This document shows positions 27,534-36,428 of a DNA stretch of 64,000 nt, one piece after another. How positions within the stretch are numbered: position 1 is the first letter of the stretch; each line of letters starts with the position of its first letter. The DNA is from CAZXFH01 sp964640055 (GTDB lineage Bacteria > Fidelibacterota > UBA2242 > JAFGTP01). The position numbers and the translations under genes were made by a program. The stretch spans positions 19,870 through 83,869 of the forward strand of contig CAZXFH010000010.1 of the NCBI GenBank assembly GCA_964640055.1. The letters run 5' to 3'. Under the pieces are notes generated by a model. That model did no database searches. It was given only the letters and a program-made list of their open reading frames with translations, and was not told the DNA's origin.

Positions 27534-28460
27534 ATGTTAAAACAACATTTAAAATATTTGATAACCGTGTTTTTAATTATTCTGTTGCTCGTGAATCTCA
27601 GTTGCCAGAAGAGGCCCCGGACACTCAGTTTTTCCGATTGGGAGCAAGTTGCCAAGAGACTTGATTTTCCAGAAGGACCTGCTTGGGATGGCAACCGAGC
27701 GTTGTATATATCCAACTGTTATGGCGGTTGGATTGCTCGTGTAATCGATGCGGAAATGGATACCTTTGTAACTGCCACGTGTGCGGATATTGAAAAAACC
27801 AATGGATTGGCGTTTTATGATGATGCGCTCTATGCCTGTGATTATGGGCACGGCGCTATTTTGAAAATTAGTGCTGAGAAACAAGTGTCGGTTTATGCGG
27901 ACAGTTATCGGGGAAAACCTTTTAACCGTCCCAATGATCTAGCCTTTGATACTCAGGGTAATCTATTTTTCACGGATCCCAGTAGTTATGGTCCTGACCG
28001 TTTGGATGGACAGTTGTTTTATATTAACCGGGAAACCAGAATGGTCACGCTAATTGCCGACAGTCTGGCTTTTCCAAATGGAATTGCTTTTTCACCTAAG
28101 GATAAAAAACTGTATGTTTGCGAATCTGCCCGGGAAAGGGTTATTCGCTATCGCGTCGCACCCGGGGGACGATTAATGGACAAAGAAATTTTCATAGAGT
28201 TATCCGGTGGCGATCCTGACGGCATTGCTTTTGATATGTTGGGAAATTTATATGTGGCTCATTTTGGGAAGGGAGAGCTGGTTGTTGTTGCTCCTGATGG
28301 AAGAATAAGCCATCACCTGAAGACACCTGGCAACAAACCCACCAATGTGGAATTTGGTGGGGCGGATATGCGCACACTATTTTTGACTGAAGTTGAAACT
28401 AATAGTCTCTATAAACTCCGCTTAAATGTGGCTGGTAGTCCCTTACCTCCCAAATTATAA
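27534..28460 (+). CDS. SMP-30/gluconolactonase-like lipoprotein
   Basis: The 308-residue protein has an N-terminal lipoprotein signal ending LVNLSC (Cys24). The mature part is a six-bladed beta-propeller of the SMP-30/gluconolactonase/LRE-like family, recognisable from FPEGPAWDG, NRPNDLAFDTQGNLFFTDPS, FPNGIAFSPKDKKLYV and PDGIAFDMLGNLYVAHFG. The conserved Glu, Asn and Asp metal-site positions (PEGP, RPND, DPDG) are kept, so lactone hydrolysis is possible; the natural substrate cannot be predicted. It stands alone between dnaK and the convergent tricorn protease gene (50 nt apart). Confidence 0.85.
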   Translation: MLKQHLKYLITVFLIILLLVNLSCQKRPRTLSFSDWEQVAKRLDFPEGPAWDGNRALYISNCYGGWIARVIDAEMDTFVTATCADIEKTNGLAFYDDALYACDYGHGAILKISAEKQVSVYADSYRGKPFNRPNDLAFDTQGNLFFTDPSSYGPDRLDGQLFYINRETRMVTLIADSLAFPNGIAFSPKDKKLYVCESARERVIRYRVAPGGRLMDKEIFIELSGGDPDGIAFDMLGNLYVAHFGKGELVVVAPDGRISHHLKTPGNKPTNVEFGGADMRTLFLTEVETNSLYKLRLNVAGSPLPPKL

Positions 28461-28510
28461 TATGGAATTCCTACAAAAAAATGGACAGTAAGAACAGCCC
28501 CTGATTAAAT

Positions 28511-31500
28511 TTATTCAAGTGCCGGTTTACTTTTATCCGGATAAGGCGGTTGTTCAGGTAATTTTTTTGGATCTTCCCGTAGTTTTTTAATCAGTAAATC
28601 AACTGCCTTCTCCAATTGCGGATCTTTTCCCTGGAGAACTTCAGCAGGAGGATTGGTCACTTCGATCGTAGGTTCCACGCCATGTCCCTCAATGATCCAT
28701 TGGCTGGGCCAGGTATATTCACCGAACTGGGGTGGCGTTGTTACGCCTTCATCGATCAATTTCTGATGGGGTTCAATCCCTACGGCACCGCCCCAGGTGC
28801 GCTCACCAATGACTTCGCCCAATCCATGTTTTTTCCAACTATGGGTAAATATTTCACCGTCTGAGCCGGTATCCCGGTTGATTAGAAGTACCAGATGTCC
28901 ATAGAATACTCTTTCCGGTGTCCGAATGGTTTTGCCTTCCCGGGGTTGGGTCAGTTGTAGTAATTTGCGTTCCAAACGGTCAATGATCATTTTACTGGTG
29001 AAGCCACCCCCATTATAACGAGCATCAATAATAAAGGCCTGTTTATAGTAGTGAGGATAGAAGATTTTAGAAAACTCGATCAGACCATCTTCCATCATAT
29101 TAGGCAGGTGCAGGTAACCGATTTTGTCTGATCGCTTGTAGACATACTCACGATTGTTATCGACCCACTGATAGTAGCGTAATCTATATTCCGAACTAAG
29201 TGGTTTAAGGATATATTTTTCAGAGCCCTCTAAATCCGGTTTGGAGTTATAAGTTAATTCAATAATATCTCCAGTTTTTTTCTGCAGGTATTTGAATATA
29301 TTATCTCCGGTCTTAATCAACTGGCCATCAATGGCTATAATATAGTCACCGGCTTGGATCGGACAACCAGGTGTCAAGAGGGGTGAACGAATATCGGTAT
29401 GTAGGGGATTGTAGGGTAGAATATTTTTAATGCGCGGGTATTTCATGGGAGCGGGTTTTTCAAAATCGGCGCCCAGGTAAGCCACTGAAATCCGCTCTGT
29501 ATGTTCGATATCACCACCATAAACATAGGTATGACTGGCGTTTAGTTCGGCGATCATCTCACCGATCAGATAATTCAGATCTGCACGTGTGCCGCAATAG
29601 GGCACGAATTTGATATATTTCTGTTTGACTTTTTGCCAGTCAACTTCATGCATATCCGGGTCATAAAACCAATCTCTTTGGATCCGCCAGGCTTCGCTAA
29701 AAATTTGCTGAAATTCCGAGAGACGATCAATCTTGACATCCACATCGCTGAGGGACAGAAACCCATCGCCAATGCTTGCTGGTGTGCCTGCAGCTACCAC
29801 TCCAAAACTATATCCGGCTTTATAGATTAATTTTTTCCCGTCAGGTGAGAGATGGTATTGACTGATACCATTCATAAGGAACTGCTCTTTTTCGGATTCC
29901 ATATCAAATTTGTAGAGATCGAGATTGGTTTTTTGATAGTCATCGGTCACGGTTTGGTATTTAAGAAATTCATTTTTCTCTTTGCGCAGGAACAGACAGC
30001 CACCCTCAATAGCAGTTAAGCGGAATAAATTTCCAGCGGGAATGGGTACCGGTTGGATACGTTGTGCAAAGTCTTTTAGGGTGATAAGCACATCATCACT
30101 ACTATTTTCCTCGTTCGGAGCTGCCTGGTCAGTAATGTTTTTCGGAGCAAAAGGGGAGGGGACATCCTGGTTCAGGATAAGCAGATGGGGTTGAGCCGTA
30201 TTAAGGAAGATAAAGTTCTGGTCGATAAATCCCATGATAGGCTCCAGGTTACGACTGGAGAGGAAATAGAGGAATTTACCATTTTTACTAAAGGATGGGC
30301 TCCAGTCGCGGGTTAAGTCACTGGTAATGCGGTAAGTCTTATTTTTTTCCATAGAATATAAAAATATGGATTCATAGAGCGATTGTTCCATTTTGGCGTA
30401 GGCGATCCATTTACTATCAGGGGACCAACAATAGTCCTGGATTCCCCAACGCTCCCAGGCATCATCATAATGACTCTGATCAATAATACGATGCTTGCCA
30501 TTTTCTACGGTAACTATATTCAGGCGCATATATTTATCGTGGTAAAGAATATATTTGCTATCCGGCGACCAGACCGGGTTCATGAGGAACCCCTGATTGC
30601 CTTTGGTTAACTGCTGCCAGTCCGCATAATCGTAGGGATCTGTAATATAGAGTTCTTCTTCACCGGTTTTATCGGAGAAAAAGGCTACTTTTTGACCGTC
30701 CGGGGACCAGACCGGATTTTTCTCGCGGGACTCAGAGCTATTGGTCAGATTGTAGTTAACCCCTTCCTCGGCCGGCAGGTTGATAATCTCCCCGCGGATA
30801 TCAAAAATTGCACGGTTGCCTTCAGGGGAGAGACCAAAGCCTCCGGCATATTGGGAGGCGTTGATATAACTATGACGAACCTTGACCCGGTCGGTGGGAA
30901 TTTCGATATCCAGAGGGATGGTGTCAGAGTTTTGTAGATCTAATAAGAACAGGGATTCCGCATACTGATAGATGATGTGGTTAGGTCCTAGGGAAGGATA
31001 CTTAACATCATAGTCATCATAGTTAGTCATTTGCTCAATTTCTCCGGTTTCCAGTTGGTATCTGAATAAATTAAGGGTACCATTTTCGCGGTCGGAAGCA
31101 AAGTAAATATGGTTTTTGTGCCACATGGGGAAATTATCAGTGCCTTTGAAGGTGGTAATGGGCTGGTAATCGCCTGTACTGATTTTCCCCACCCAGATAT
31201 CCTGGGCTAAGCCGCCTTTATACCGTTTCCAATTGCGAAATTCACGGGAAATACGGTTATAGGCCAACAGCTGGGCATCGGGAGAAAGGGTTGCCAAACC
31301 AGCCCGGTCAACGTTTACTTTTTCAGGAACGCCGCCATAAATAGGGGCTTTGTAAAGCTGATGCGCCCGATATGGATAATCGCGCCGGGAGCGGAACAGA
31401 ATGTGTTTGCCGTCGGGATACCAGTCAATAACCAGATCAGAAGTCGGATGATAGGTTAATTGACGGGGTGAACTGCCCTGAACTTCCATAACATAAACAT

Positions 31501-31771
31501 CATTGCCCCCGTCATAATTAGCGGTAAAGGCCAACATGGAACCATCGGGGCTGAATTTTGCATATATCTCGGTACCCTCACCTCGCGTAATCCGCTTGGC
31601 AGGTCCCTGAACTTGATTACTGTCCAGGGTTACCAGCCACAGGTCGTTCTCGTAGCTGAAAACGATATGCCTGGCAGATATATCGGCGAATCGCATAAGA
31701 TGAGATTTAGCACCTAAAGATTGGACGGAGATTAGCAATGATAAAAGCATTGTCATACAAAATCTAAACAT
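28511..31771 (-). CDS. Tricorn-type serine protease, exported
   Basis: The 1086-residue protein has a signal peptide (LLSLLISVQSLGAKS), an N-terminal propeller region of WD40/PD40-like repeats with motifs such as WSPDGQKVAFFSDKTG and WSPDSKYILYHD, a PDZ domain (about 740-830) and a C-terminal S41 peptidase. The tricorn catalytic residues can be placed: Ser-His in NASHTYVYGG, the nucleophile Ser in RDTGSDGEIF and Glu in VIGERTWGG. Archaeal tricorn is cytoplasmic; the signal peptide here implies a periplasmic or surface peptidase that trims peptides, as in many Bacteroidota. It is divergent from the UroD cluster and has a GAAAGGA Shine-Dalgarno. Confidence 0.93.
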   Translation of the reverse strand: MFRFCMTMLLSLLISVQSLGAKSHLMRFADISARHIVFSYENDLWLVTLDSNQVQGPAKRITRGEGTEIYAKFSPDGSMLAFTANYDGGNDVYVMEVQGSSPRQLTYHPTSDLVIDWYPDGKHILFRSRRDYPYRAHQLYKAPIYGGVPEKVNVDRAGLATLSPDAQLLAYNRISREFRNWKRYKGGLAQDIWVGKISTGDYQPITTFKGTDNFPMWHKNHIYFASDRENGTLNLFRYQLETGEIEQMTNYDDYDVKYPSLGPNHIIYQYAESLFLLDLQNSDTIPLDIEIPTDRVKVRHSYINASQYAGGFGLSPEGNRAIFDIRGEIINLPAEEGVNYNLTNSSESREKNPVWSPDGQKVAFFSDKTGEEELYITDPYDYADWQQLTKGNQGFLMNPVWSPDSKYILYHDKYMRLNIVTVENGKHRIIDQSHYDDAWERWGIQDYCWSPDSKWIAYAKMEQSLYESIFLYSMEKNKTYRITSDLTRDWSPSFSKNGKFLYFLSSRNLEPIMGFIDQNFIFLNTAQPHLLILNQDVPSPFAPKNITDQAAPNEENSSDDVLITLKDFAQRIQPVPIPAGNLFRLTAIEGGCLFLRKEKNEFLKYQTVTDDYQKTNLDLYKFDMESEKEQFLMNGISQYHLSPDGKKLIYKAGYSFGVVAAGTPASIGDGFLSLSDVDVKIDRLSEFQQIFSEAWRIQRDWFYDPDMHEVDWQKVKQKYIKFVPYCGTRADLNYLIGEMIAELNASHTYVYGGDIEHTERISVAYLGADFEKPAPMKYPRIKNILPYNPLHTDIRSPLLTPGCPIQAGDYIIAIDGQLIKTGDNIFKYLQKKTGDIIELTYNSKPDLEGSEKYILKPLSSEYRLRYYQWVDNNREYVYKRSDKIGYLHLPNMMEDGLIEFSKIFYPHYYKQAFIIDARYNGGGFTSKMIIDRLERKLLQLTQPREGKTIRTPERVFYGHLVLLINRDTGSDGEIFTHSWKKHGLGEVIGERTWGGAVGIEPHQKLIDEGVTTPPQFGEYTWPSQWIIEGHGVEPTIEVTNPPAEVLQGKDPQLEKAVDLLIKKLREDPKKLPEQPPYPDKSKPALE

Positions 31772-31953
31772 AGTTTTTCCTTTCCAAATTTATTGTAAAT
31801 ATAAATATGCTGTTACTCCGAAGTCACAAATTGAAATTAATTAATTATTTGGTTTTATGCATCAAAAAACGATGTGGTCTGCTATGCAAAATGAACTTGG
31901 TCGCTTACCAAATAATGATTAATCTTACCCCTAGGGTAAATTGTCGGAGATTA

Positions 31954-33195
31954 ATGAAGGCGCGTCAACGGATTATCACTGCTCTTAATCATCAACAGCC
32001 GGATCGACTTCCACTGGATTGCGGGAGTGTCCGCTCAGCCGGGATCACGGCAGTAGCTTATGCAAATTTAAAACAATTATTAGGTATTAACAGGGGACAT
32101 ACTTATATCTATGACATGGAACAGCAACTGGCCCTGGTGGAACCTTGTATTGCCGAAGCACTGGGAATTGATGTCCTGAATATCGAATGCGGGTTTATTA
32201 GCGACGATTATCTTTGGAAGGAATGGCAGTTAGCGGATGGCACAAATGTATTGATTCCATTTTTTATTAACATTAAAGAACAAGCTGGCAATCAATATTT
32301 CTGTTATAAACAAGGACAACATCTGTCGGTTATAGAAGAAGACTCTTTTTTCCCCAAGAACCTTAATGTTTATGAAGGGTGTGATATTTCCACCCTGATC
32401 AATGCAGATCCAAATTGGGTGGAAAAGCAATTGTGGTATGGTAACCATCGAGGATTACCAACTTTACAGGAGTATTTTCTAATGAATGACCGCCTGGACA
32501 AGCAAGCTGATAAAGAGTTGTCTCGGTTTTACCGGTCCACGGACAACGCCATTGTGGCCACTTTTGGGGGCAGTTTGTTTCAAGTACCACAATATCTCTG
32601 TGGCCATGAAAATTATTTAGAATATATGCTAATAAAACCGGATGTAATCGGGCAATTATCGCTAGTGTTAACAGAAATTTATTTGAACCAATTGGAGCCT
32701 TTTCTATCTTCTGTAGGCGATTATATAGACGTAGTGGTATTTGAAGATGATTTCGGCTTCCAGAGAGGACCGTTGATTTCACCGGATATGTACCGGCGGT
32801 TTTTTAAACCTTTTCATCAGCGCATGTGGCAGCGAGTTAAGGATCTTTGTAACGCTAAGATCATGTTGCATTCTTGCGGAAGTGTTGCCGTTTTATTACC
32901 GGATATGTTGGACGCCGGTCTGGATATTATTCATCCGGTACAGCTGGCGGCCGAAGGAATGGAGCCGGAAAAATTGAAAAATCAATTTGGCGAGCGGCTG
33001 TGTTTTTGGGGGGGCGGATATGATGATCCCGTTTTTATAAAAGGAAGCAAAGAACCAAATTCCCGTGAAAATTGGCAGCGGCAGGTTGATATTTTAAAAA
33101 AAGGGAGTGGATTCGTTTGTCAACCACTAAGTAACATCCTGCCGCAGCATGATCCCCGACTTATTTTGGATTTATACACCACTTTGGCAAAATGA
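31954..33195 (+). CDS. Uroporphyrinogen decarboxylase-family protein, likely methyltransferase-like
   Basis: The frame is open from 31807, but ATG 31954 (MKARQRIITALNHQQPDRLP), preceded by CGGAGA, matches the family N-terminus; the upstream part looks non-coding. The ~413-residue UroD fold keeps the zinc-binding type His-x-Cys (LHSCGS) and a late Cys (GFVCQPLSNILP), as in the MtaA/MtbA/CmuA methyl-transfer branch, while the HemE substrate arginines of the N-terminal R-x-x-R-QAGRY motif are absent. It is therefore unlikely to be a haem enzyme. Related proteins move methyl groups between corrinoid proteins and thiols. No corrinoid protein is encoded nearby. It begins a cluster with the next two genes. 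Confidence 0.85.
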   Translation: MKARQRIITALNHQQPDRLPLDCGSVRSAGITAVAYANLKQLLGINRGHTYIYDMEQQLALVEPCIAEALGIDVLNIECGFISDDYLWKEWQLADGTNVLIPFFINIKEQAGNQYFCYKQGQHLSVIEEDSFFPKNLNVYEGCDISTLINADPNWVEKQLWYGNHRGLPTLQEYFLMNDRLDKQADKELSRFYRSTDNAIVATFGGSLFQVPQYLCGHENYLEYMLIKPDVIGQLSLVLTEIYLNQLEPFLSSVGDYIDVVVFEDDFGFQRGPLISPDMYRRFFKPFHQRMWQRVKDLCNAKIMLHSCGSVAVLLPDMLDAGLDIIHPVQLAAEGMEPEKLKNQFGERLCFWGGGYDDPVFIKGSKEPNSRENWQRQVDILKKGSGFVCQPLSNILPQHDPRLILDLYTTLAK

Positions 33196-33356
33196 ATTGT
33201 TAATGATATGAAATGATAAGGCTATGTTTAAATCCTCCGAGCGTCAGCAGTCTGAGGAGTTACCAACCGTGCAATCGCATATTGTAATTCAGCATAAAAA
33301 ACGGTATTTTTTTACGATTTTTGAGATTGAAAAAAGGGTATTTGAAAGGTTTAAAA

Positions 33357-34976
33357 ATGGGCAAACAACTACTTTTTGATGCAATTGAACGCAAAGAAAC
33401 TGAGCGTACTCCCTGGGTTCCTTTTGTGGGGGTGCATGGTGGCGCATTAATTGGCGTGGATGCGCAGGACTATCTACAATCCGCTGACTATATTGTTAAG
33501 GGAGTGGAAAAAGGTATCGAAAAATATAAACCGGATGGTATTCCGGTGGCTTTTGATCTACAGATAGAAGCCGAAGCCCTGGGCTGTCAATTGCAATGGT
33601 CAAAGGAAAATCCACCGGCGGTCGTTGAGCATGTCTTAGCTGAAAAAGCTTTAACTGATCTGTCGATTCCCGGTAAAGAAGACGGACGGATTCCGATTGT
33701 ATTAGAAGCCACACGTAATTTAAAAGCGAAAGATTACGATGTGGCCCTGTATGGATTGGTCACTGGTCCCTTTACACTGGCACTGCATTTGAAAGGCACC
33801 GAGATTTTCATTGAAATGTATGATAATCCCGATCAGGTACAGGAATTGTTGAAATTTACCCGCCGGGTGGCGCAACATATGGCGGATCTTTATATACAGG
33901 CCGGTTGTGATATTATTGCTCTAGTGGATCCTATGACTAGTCAGATTTCACCGGAGGCCTTTAAACAGTTTGTCCTGCCCCATGCGACGGAATGTTTTGA
34001 TTTTATCCGTCAAAATGAAGTCTATTCTTCTTTTTTTGTTTGCGGGCATGCACAGAAAAATGTTGAGGCCATGTGTAGGACCGGTCCTGATAATATTTCT
34101 GTGGATGAAAATATTCCCCTGGATTGGGTCAAGGATGTATGCCAGAAATATGATGTCTCCTATGGTGGTAACCTGAAATTAACAGTGGTCTTACTCATGG
34201 GATCCCGGGATGATGTATGTCGGCATACGATTAAGACCATGGATTTAGGGGACGGAGTCGGCTTTATTTTAGCTCCGGGTTGTGATTTACCCTATGGGGT
34301 ACCTCCGGAGAACCTGGAAGTCATAGCTGAGATTGTCAGGGATGCTTATCAGCAACAGGTGGCCCGTGAACTATCTAAAAAGGAGAAAAATGTAGCGGAA
34401 GGGATCGACTTTTCTGATTACGGACAGTCTGGGAAAGTAGTAGTGGATATTATCACTTTGGATTCGGAATCCTGCGCACCTTGTCAGTACATGGTGGAAG
34501 CTGTCAAACAGGTAGCCCCTCATTTCAAAGATCTGGTCATTTGGCGGGAGCACACCATTAAGAAACAGGAGGCCGTGGAATTCATGAAGGGCATGATGGT
34601 CAAAAATATTCCCACTATTTTGATCGATGGTAACATTGAATTCGTAAGTACGATTCCTTCCCGAAAGGAATTGGTCCAGGCTATTCAGGAACGCATCAAT
34701 GCCAAGATGTTTAAAAAGATCCGTCACCGGCGTAATAAGTTAATTGTATTGGGCAATCAAGACGAAGAGCAGGAGCGAACCTGGCAAAATGTACGGACGG
34801 CCAGCCGGCAGTTGGGGAGCACGGTGGATATTCTTCGGGTTAGTAATAAACGGGAAATGAAAAAATATGGTGTCTCTGCGTTACCGGCTGTGGTAGCAGA
34901 GCAGGCGTTGGTAAAATCAACGGGTAAAGTGCCCTCGGTCGAGGTGATCATGGAATGGCTAAAGGAATTGGAATGA
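33357..34976 (+). CDS. UroD-family protein fused to thioredoxin-like domains
   Basis: A TTG at 33321 is open, but ATG 33357 (MGKQLLFDAIERKETERTPW) with AAAGG upstream is the family start. Residues ~1-340 are a UroD/MtbA-type barrel. The usual His-x-Cys is changed to Phe-x-Cys (FFVCGHAQ), while the late Cys is kept (APGCDLPYGVPPENL). Residues ~370-450 form a thioredoxin-like domain with a CAPC redox motif (ESCAPCQYMVEAV) and a cis-Pro-like KNIPTILIDG. The last ~90 residues look like a second thioredoxin-like half without Cys-x-x-Cys (YGVSALPAVVAE). Such fusions are uncommon to my knowledge. It may shuttle electrons or thiols in a methyl-transfer reaction. Confidence 0.82.
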   Translation: MGKQLLFDAIERKETERTPWVPFVGVHGGALIGVDAQDYLQSADYIVKGVEKGIEKYKPDGIPVAFDLQIEAEALGCQLQWSKENPPAVVEHVLAEKALTDLSIPGKEDGRIPIVLEATRNLKAKDYDVALYGLVTGPFTLALHLKGTEIFIEMYDNPDQVQELLKFTRRVAQHMADLYIQAGCDIIALVDPMTSQISPEAFKQFVLPHATECFDFIRQNEVYSSFFVCGHAQKNVEAMCRTGPDNISVDENIPLDWVKDVCQKYDVSYGGNLKLTVVLLMGSRDDVCRHTIKTMDLGDGVGFILAPGCDLPYGVPPENLEVIAEIVRDAYQQQVARELSKKEKNVAEGIDFSDYGQSGKVVVDIITLDSESCAPCQYMVEAVKQVAPHFKDLVIWREHTIKKQEAVEFMKGMMVKNIPTILIDGNIEFVSTIPSRKELVQAIQERINAKMFKKIRHRRNKLIVLGNQDEEQERTWQNVRTASRQLGSTVDILRVSNKREMKKYGVSALPAVVAEQALVKSTGKVPSVEVIMEWLKELE

Positions 34977-35875
34977 TCCCCACCATTCTGTTAACCGGTT
35001 TTTTAGGGGCAGGAAAGACCACGCTACTCAATCGTATGATCCCTTATTATCATAGTGAGCGTACTGCTTTACTGATCAATGAATTTGGAAGTGTTGGTAT
35101 CGACGGACAACGTTTGAAACCGGGAGATTACCATAAAGTGGAATTGAACAAAGGCAGTCTCTTCTGTATTTGTGTACGTACGGATTTTATTGAAGCGGTT
35201 AAACGAATCACCCGGGAAATAGAGCCGGATTTATTGATCATTGAAGCCACCGGCTTGGCCGATACAACCGAAATGGAAAATATGTTAGGCTTGCCCGAAC
35301 TGCGGAAATCCATTTCTCTGAAGGCTTGTATCTGTATCGTAGATGCTAAAAATTTTATGAAAGTAAAAAAATATGCCAAGGCACCGGTTTCGCAAATCAA
35401 AAGTGCCGATTTGGTATTGATCAATAAGCAGGATTTGGCTTCCGCATCACAACTAAATGAAGTGAAACAGGCTGTGCGGAAAATTTCTGCTGATGTTCCT
35501 ATTCACATTACCCAATATGCGAATATTCCTTTGGAGACGCTTGACAGTATCCAACGATCTATCAGCAATGTAAAAGGGCGGCCGGGTGAGGGACGTCCCG
35601 ATCCCATGGTTTCATTAACACTCGAAAAAGAGGGGATTTTTTCAGAAAATAGCTGGCAGAAATTCAAACAATTAGTGGCGCCTCATATTGAGCGACTTAA
35701 GGGATTCATATCGCTACAGGGCCAGTGCTTTTATGTGGATGCCAGCGGAGAAAAATGGTCACAGAAAAGTATAAAAAACAGTTCAGAATCGATCAATCGC
35801 CTAATACTGATCGGCCAACGGCTGGAAGAGGACAGAATAGGTCGACAGTTTGAGGAGTCCATCACGTCTGATTGA
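34973..35875 (+). CDS. CobW/G3E-family GTPase with variant cysteine motif
   Basis: The protein has the G3E set: P-loop GFLGAGKTT, switch-like FGSVGIDG, the ELNKGSLFCIC motif, IIEATGLADT (Walker B), and NKQD. The usual C-x-C-C metal site is replaced here by Cys-Ile-Cys-Val after GSLF, so metal binding may be changed. ATG 34973 overlaps the preceding stop by 4 nt (ATGA) and has AAAGGA 6 nt upstream, so it is preferred over ATG 34955. G3E GTPases deliver metal or cofactor to partner proteins; coupling to a UroD-thioredoxin fusion suggests a chaperone or activator of that methyltransferase-like system. The partner is inferred from position. Confidence 0.85.
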   Translation: MIPTILLTGFLGAGKTTLLNRMIPYYHSERTALLINEFGSVGIDGQRLKPGDYHKVELNKGSLFCICVRTDFIEAVKRITREIEPDLLIIEATGLADTTEMENMLGLPELRKSISLKACICIVDAKNFMKVKKYAKAPVSQIKSADLVLINKQDLASASQLNEVKQAVRKISADVPIHITQYANIPLETLDSIQRSISNVKGRPGEGRPDPMVSLTLEKEGIFSENSWQKFKQLVAPHIERLKGFISLQGQCFYVDASGEKWSQKSIKNSSESINRLILIGQRLEEDRIGRQFEESITSD

Positions 35876-35992
35876 AAGGGCAGGGCAATAATCCAGGATC
35901 ATAAATTGCACTGTTGCCCGTTATCGCTTAAATTAGTTCAGATGACAGGCTCGGAATATCAAGTTAAAATGATAAGAAATTAATTTTTTTCG

Positions 35993-36310
35993 ATGGGTTA
36001 TTGGAGTGGAATATATCGGGTGTTAAAGCAATTAACACCTATGCTCCTCAAAGCCGCTGCCACTGCTTCGGATGTTAAGAAGTTACTCAGGACCGACAGT
36101 GAAAAGTCAAGTGGGACAGAACACTCCGAATCAGTAACAAAGGTCCTGAAGAAACAATCAGAATGGAATGAGCAGATTAATGAACAGGTTCGTATTTTAA
36201 AAACGCTGCTCGAAAAAAATCAAAAATATATATTTATACTTTCAATAGCGGTAAGTGGTATATTAATGGCCCTGATTGTGTTATTTATTATTTTACTAGT
36301 CAGTATTTAA
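35993..36310 (+). CDS. Small hypothetical protein with C-terminal membrane helix
   Basis: A 105-residue frame in which the last 25 residues (ILSIAVSGILMALIVLFIILL) form one strong membrane helix. The middle (KVLKKQSEWNEQINEQVRILKTLLEKNQK) is charged and probably coiled, and the N-terminus is amphipathic. It would be a tail-anchored protein. No obvious Shine-Dalgarno precedes the ATG, and I do not recognise the family. It lies between the GTPase and the DUF3857 pair; composition fits coding sequence, but I hold it with moderate confidence. Confidence 0.55.
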   Translation: MGYWSGIYRVLKQLTPMLLKAAATASDVKKLLRTDSEKSSGTEHSESVTKVLKKQSEWNEQINEQVRILKTLLEKNQKYIFILSIAVSGILMALIVLFIILLVSI

Positions 36311-36428
36311 TGCAGTCTATAAAAAATGTGCTAAAAAAGATGAGTATGCAGCCACAGTGGAGGTTTAATAATTTTCCCCAGGTTGGCTTATACGCTGACA
36401 ATAGAATAAAATGAGCAAGGAGAAGTCC

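Noticed and set aside
31807..31953. N-terminal extension of the first UroD-family gene from ATG 31807
   Set aside because: The sequence (Cys/Lys-rich, no family similarity) precedes the conserved family start at ATG 31954, which has its own CGGAGA site.
31954..33195. HemE (uroporphyrinogen decarboxylase of haem synthesis)
   Set aside because: The N-terminal substrate motif of HemE is missing and a methyltransferase-type His-x-Cys is present; there are no other haem genes nearby.
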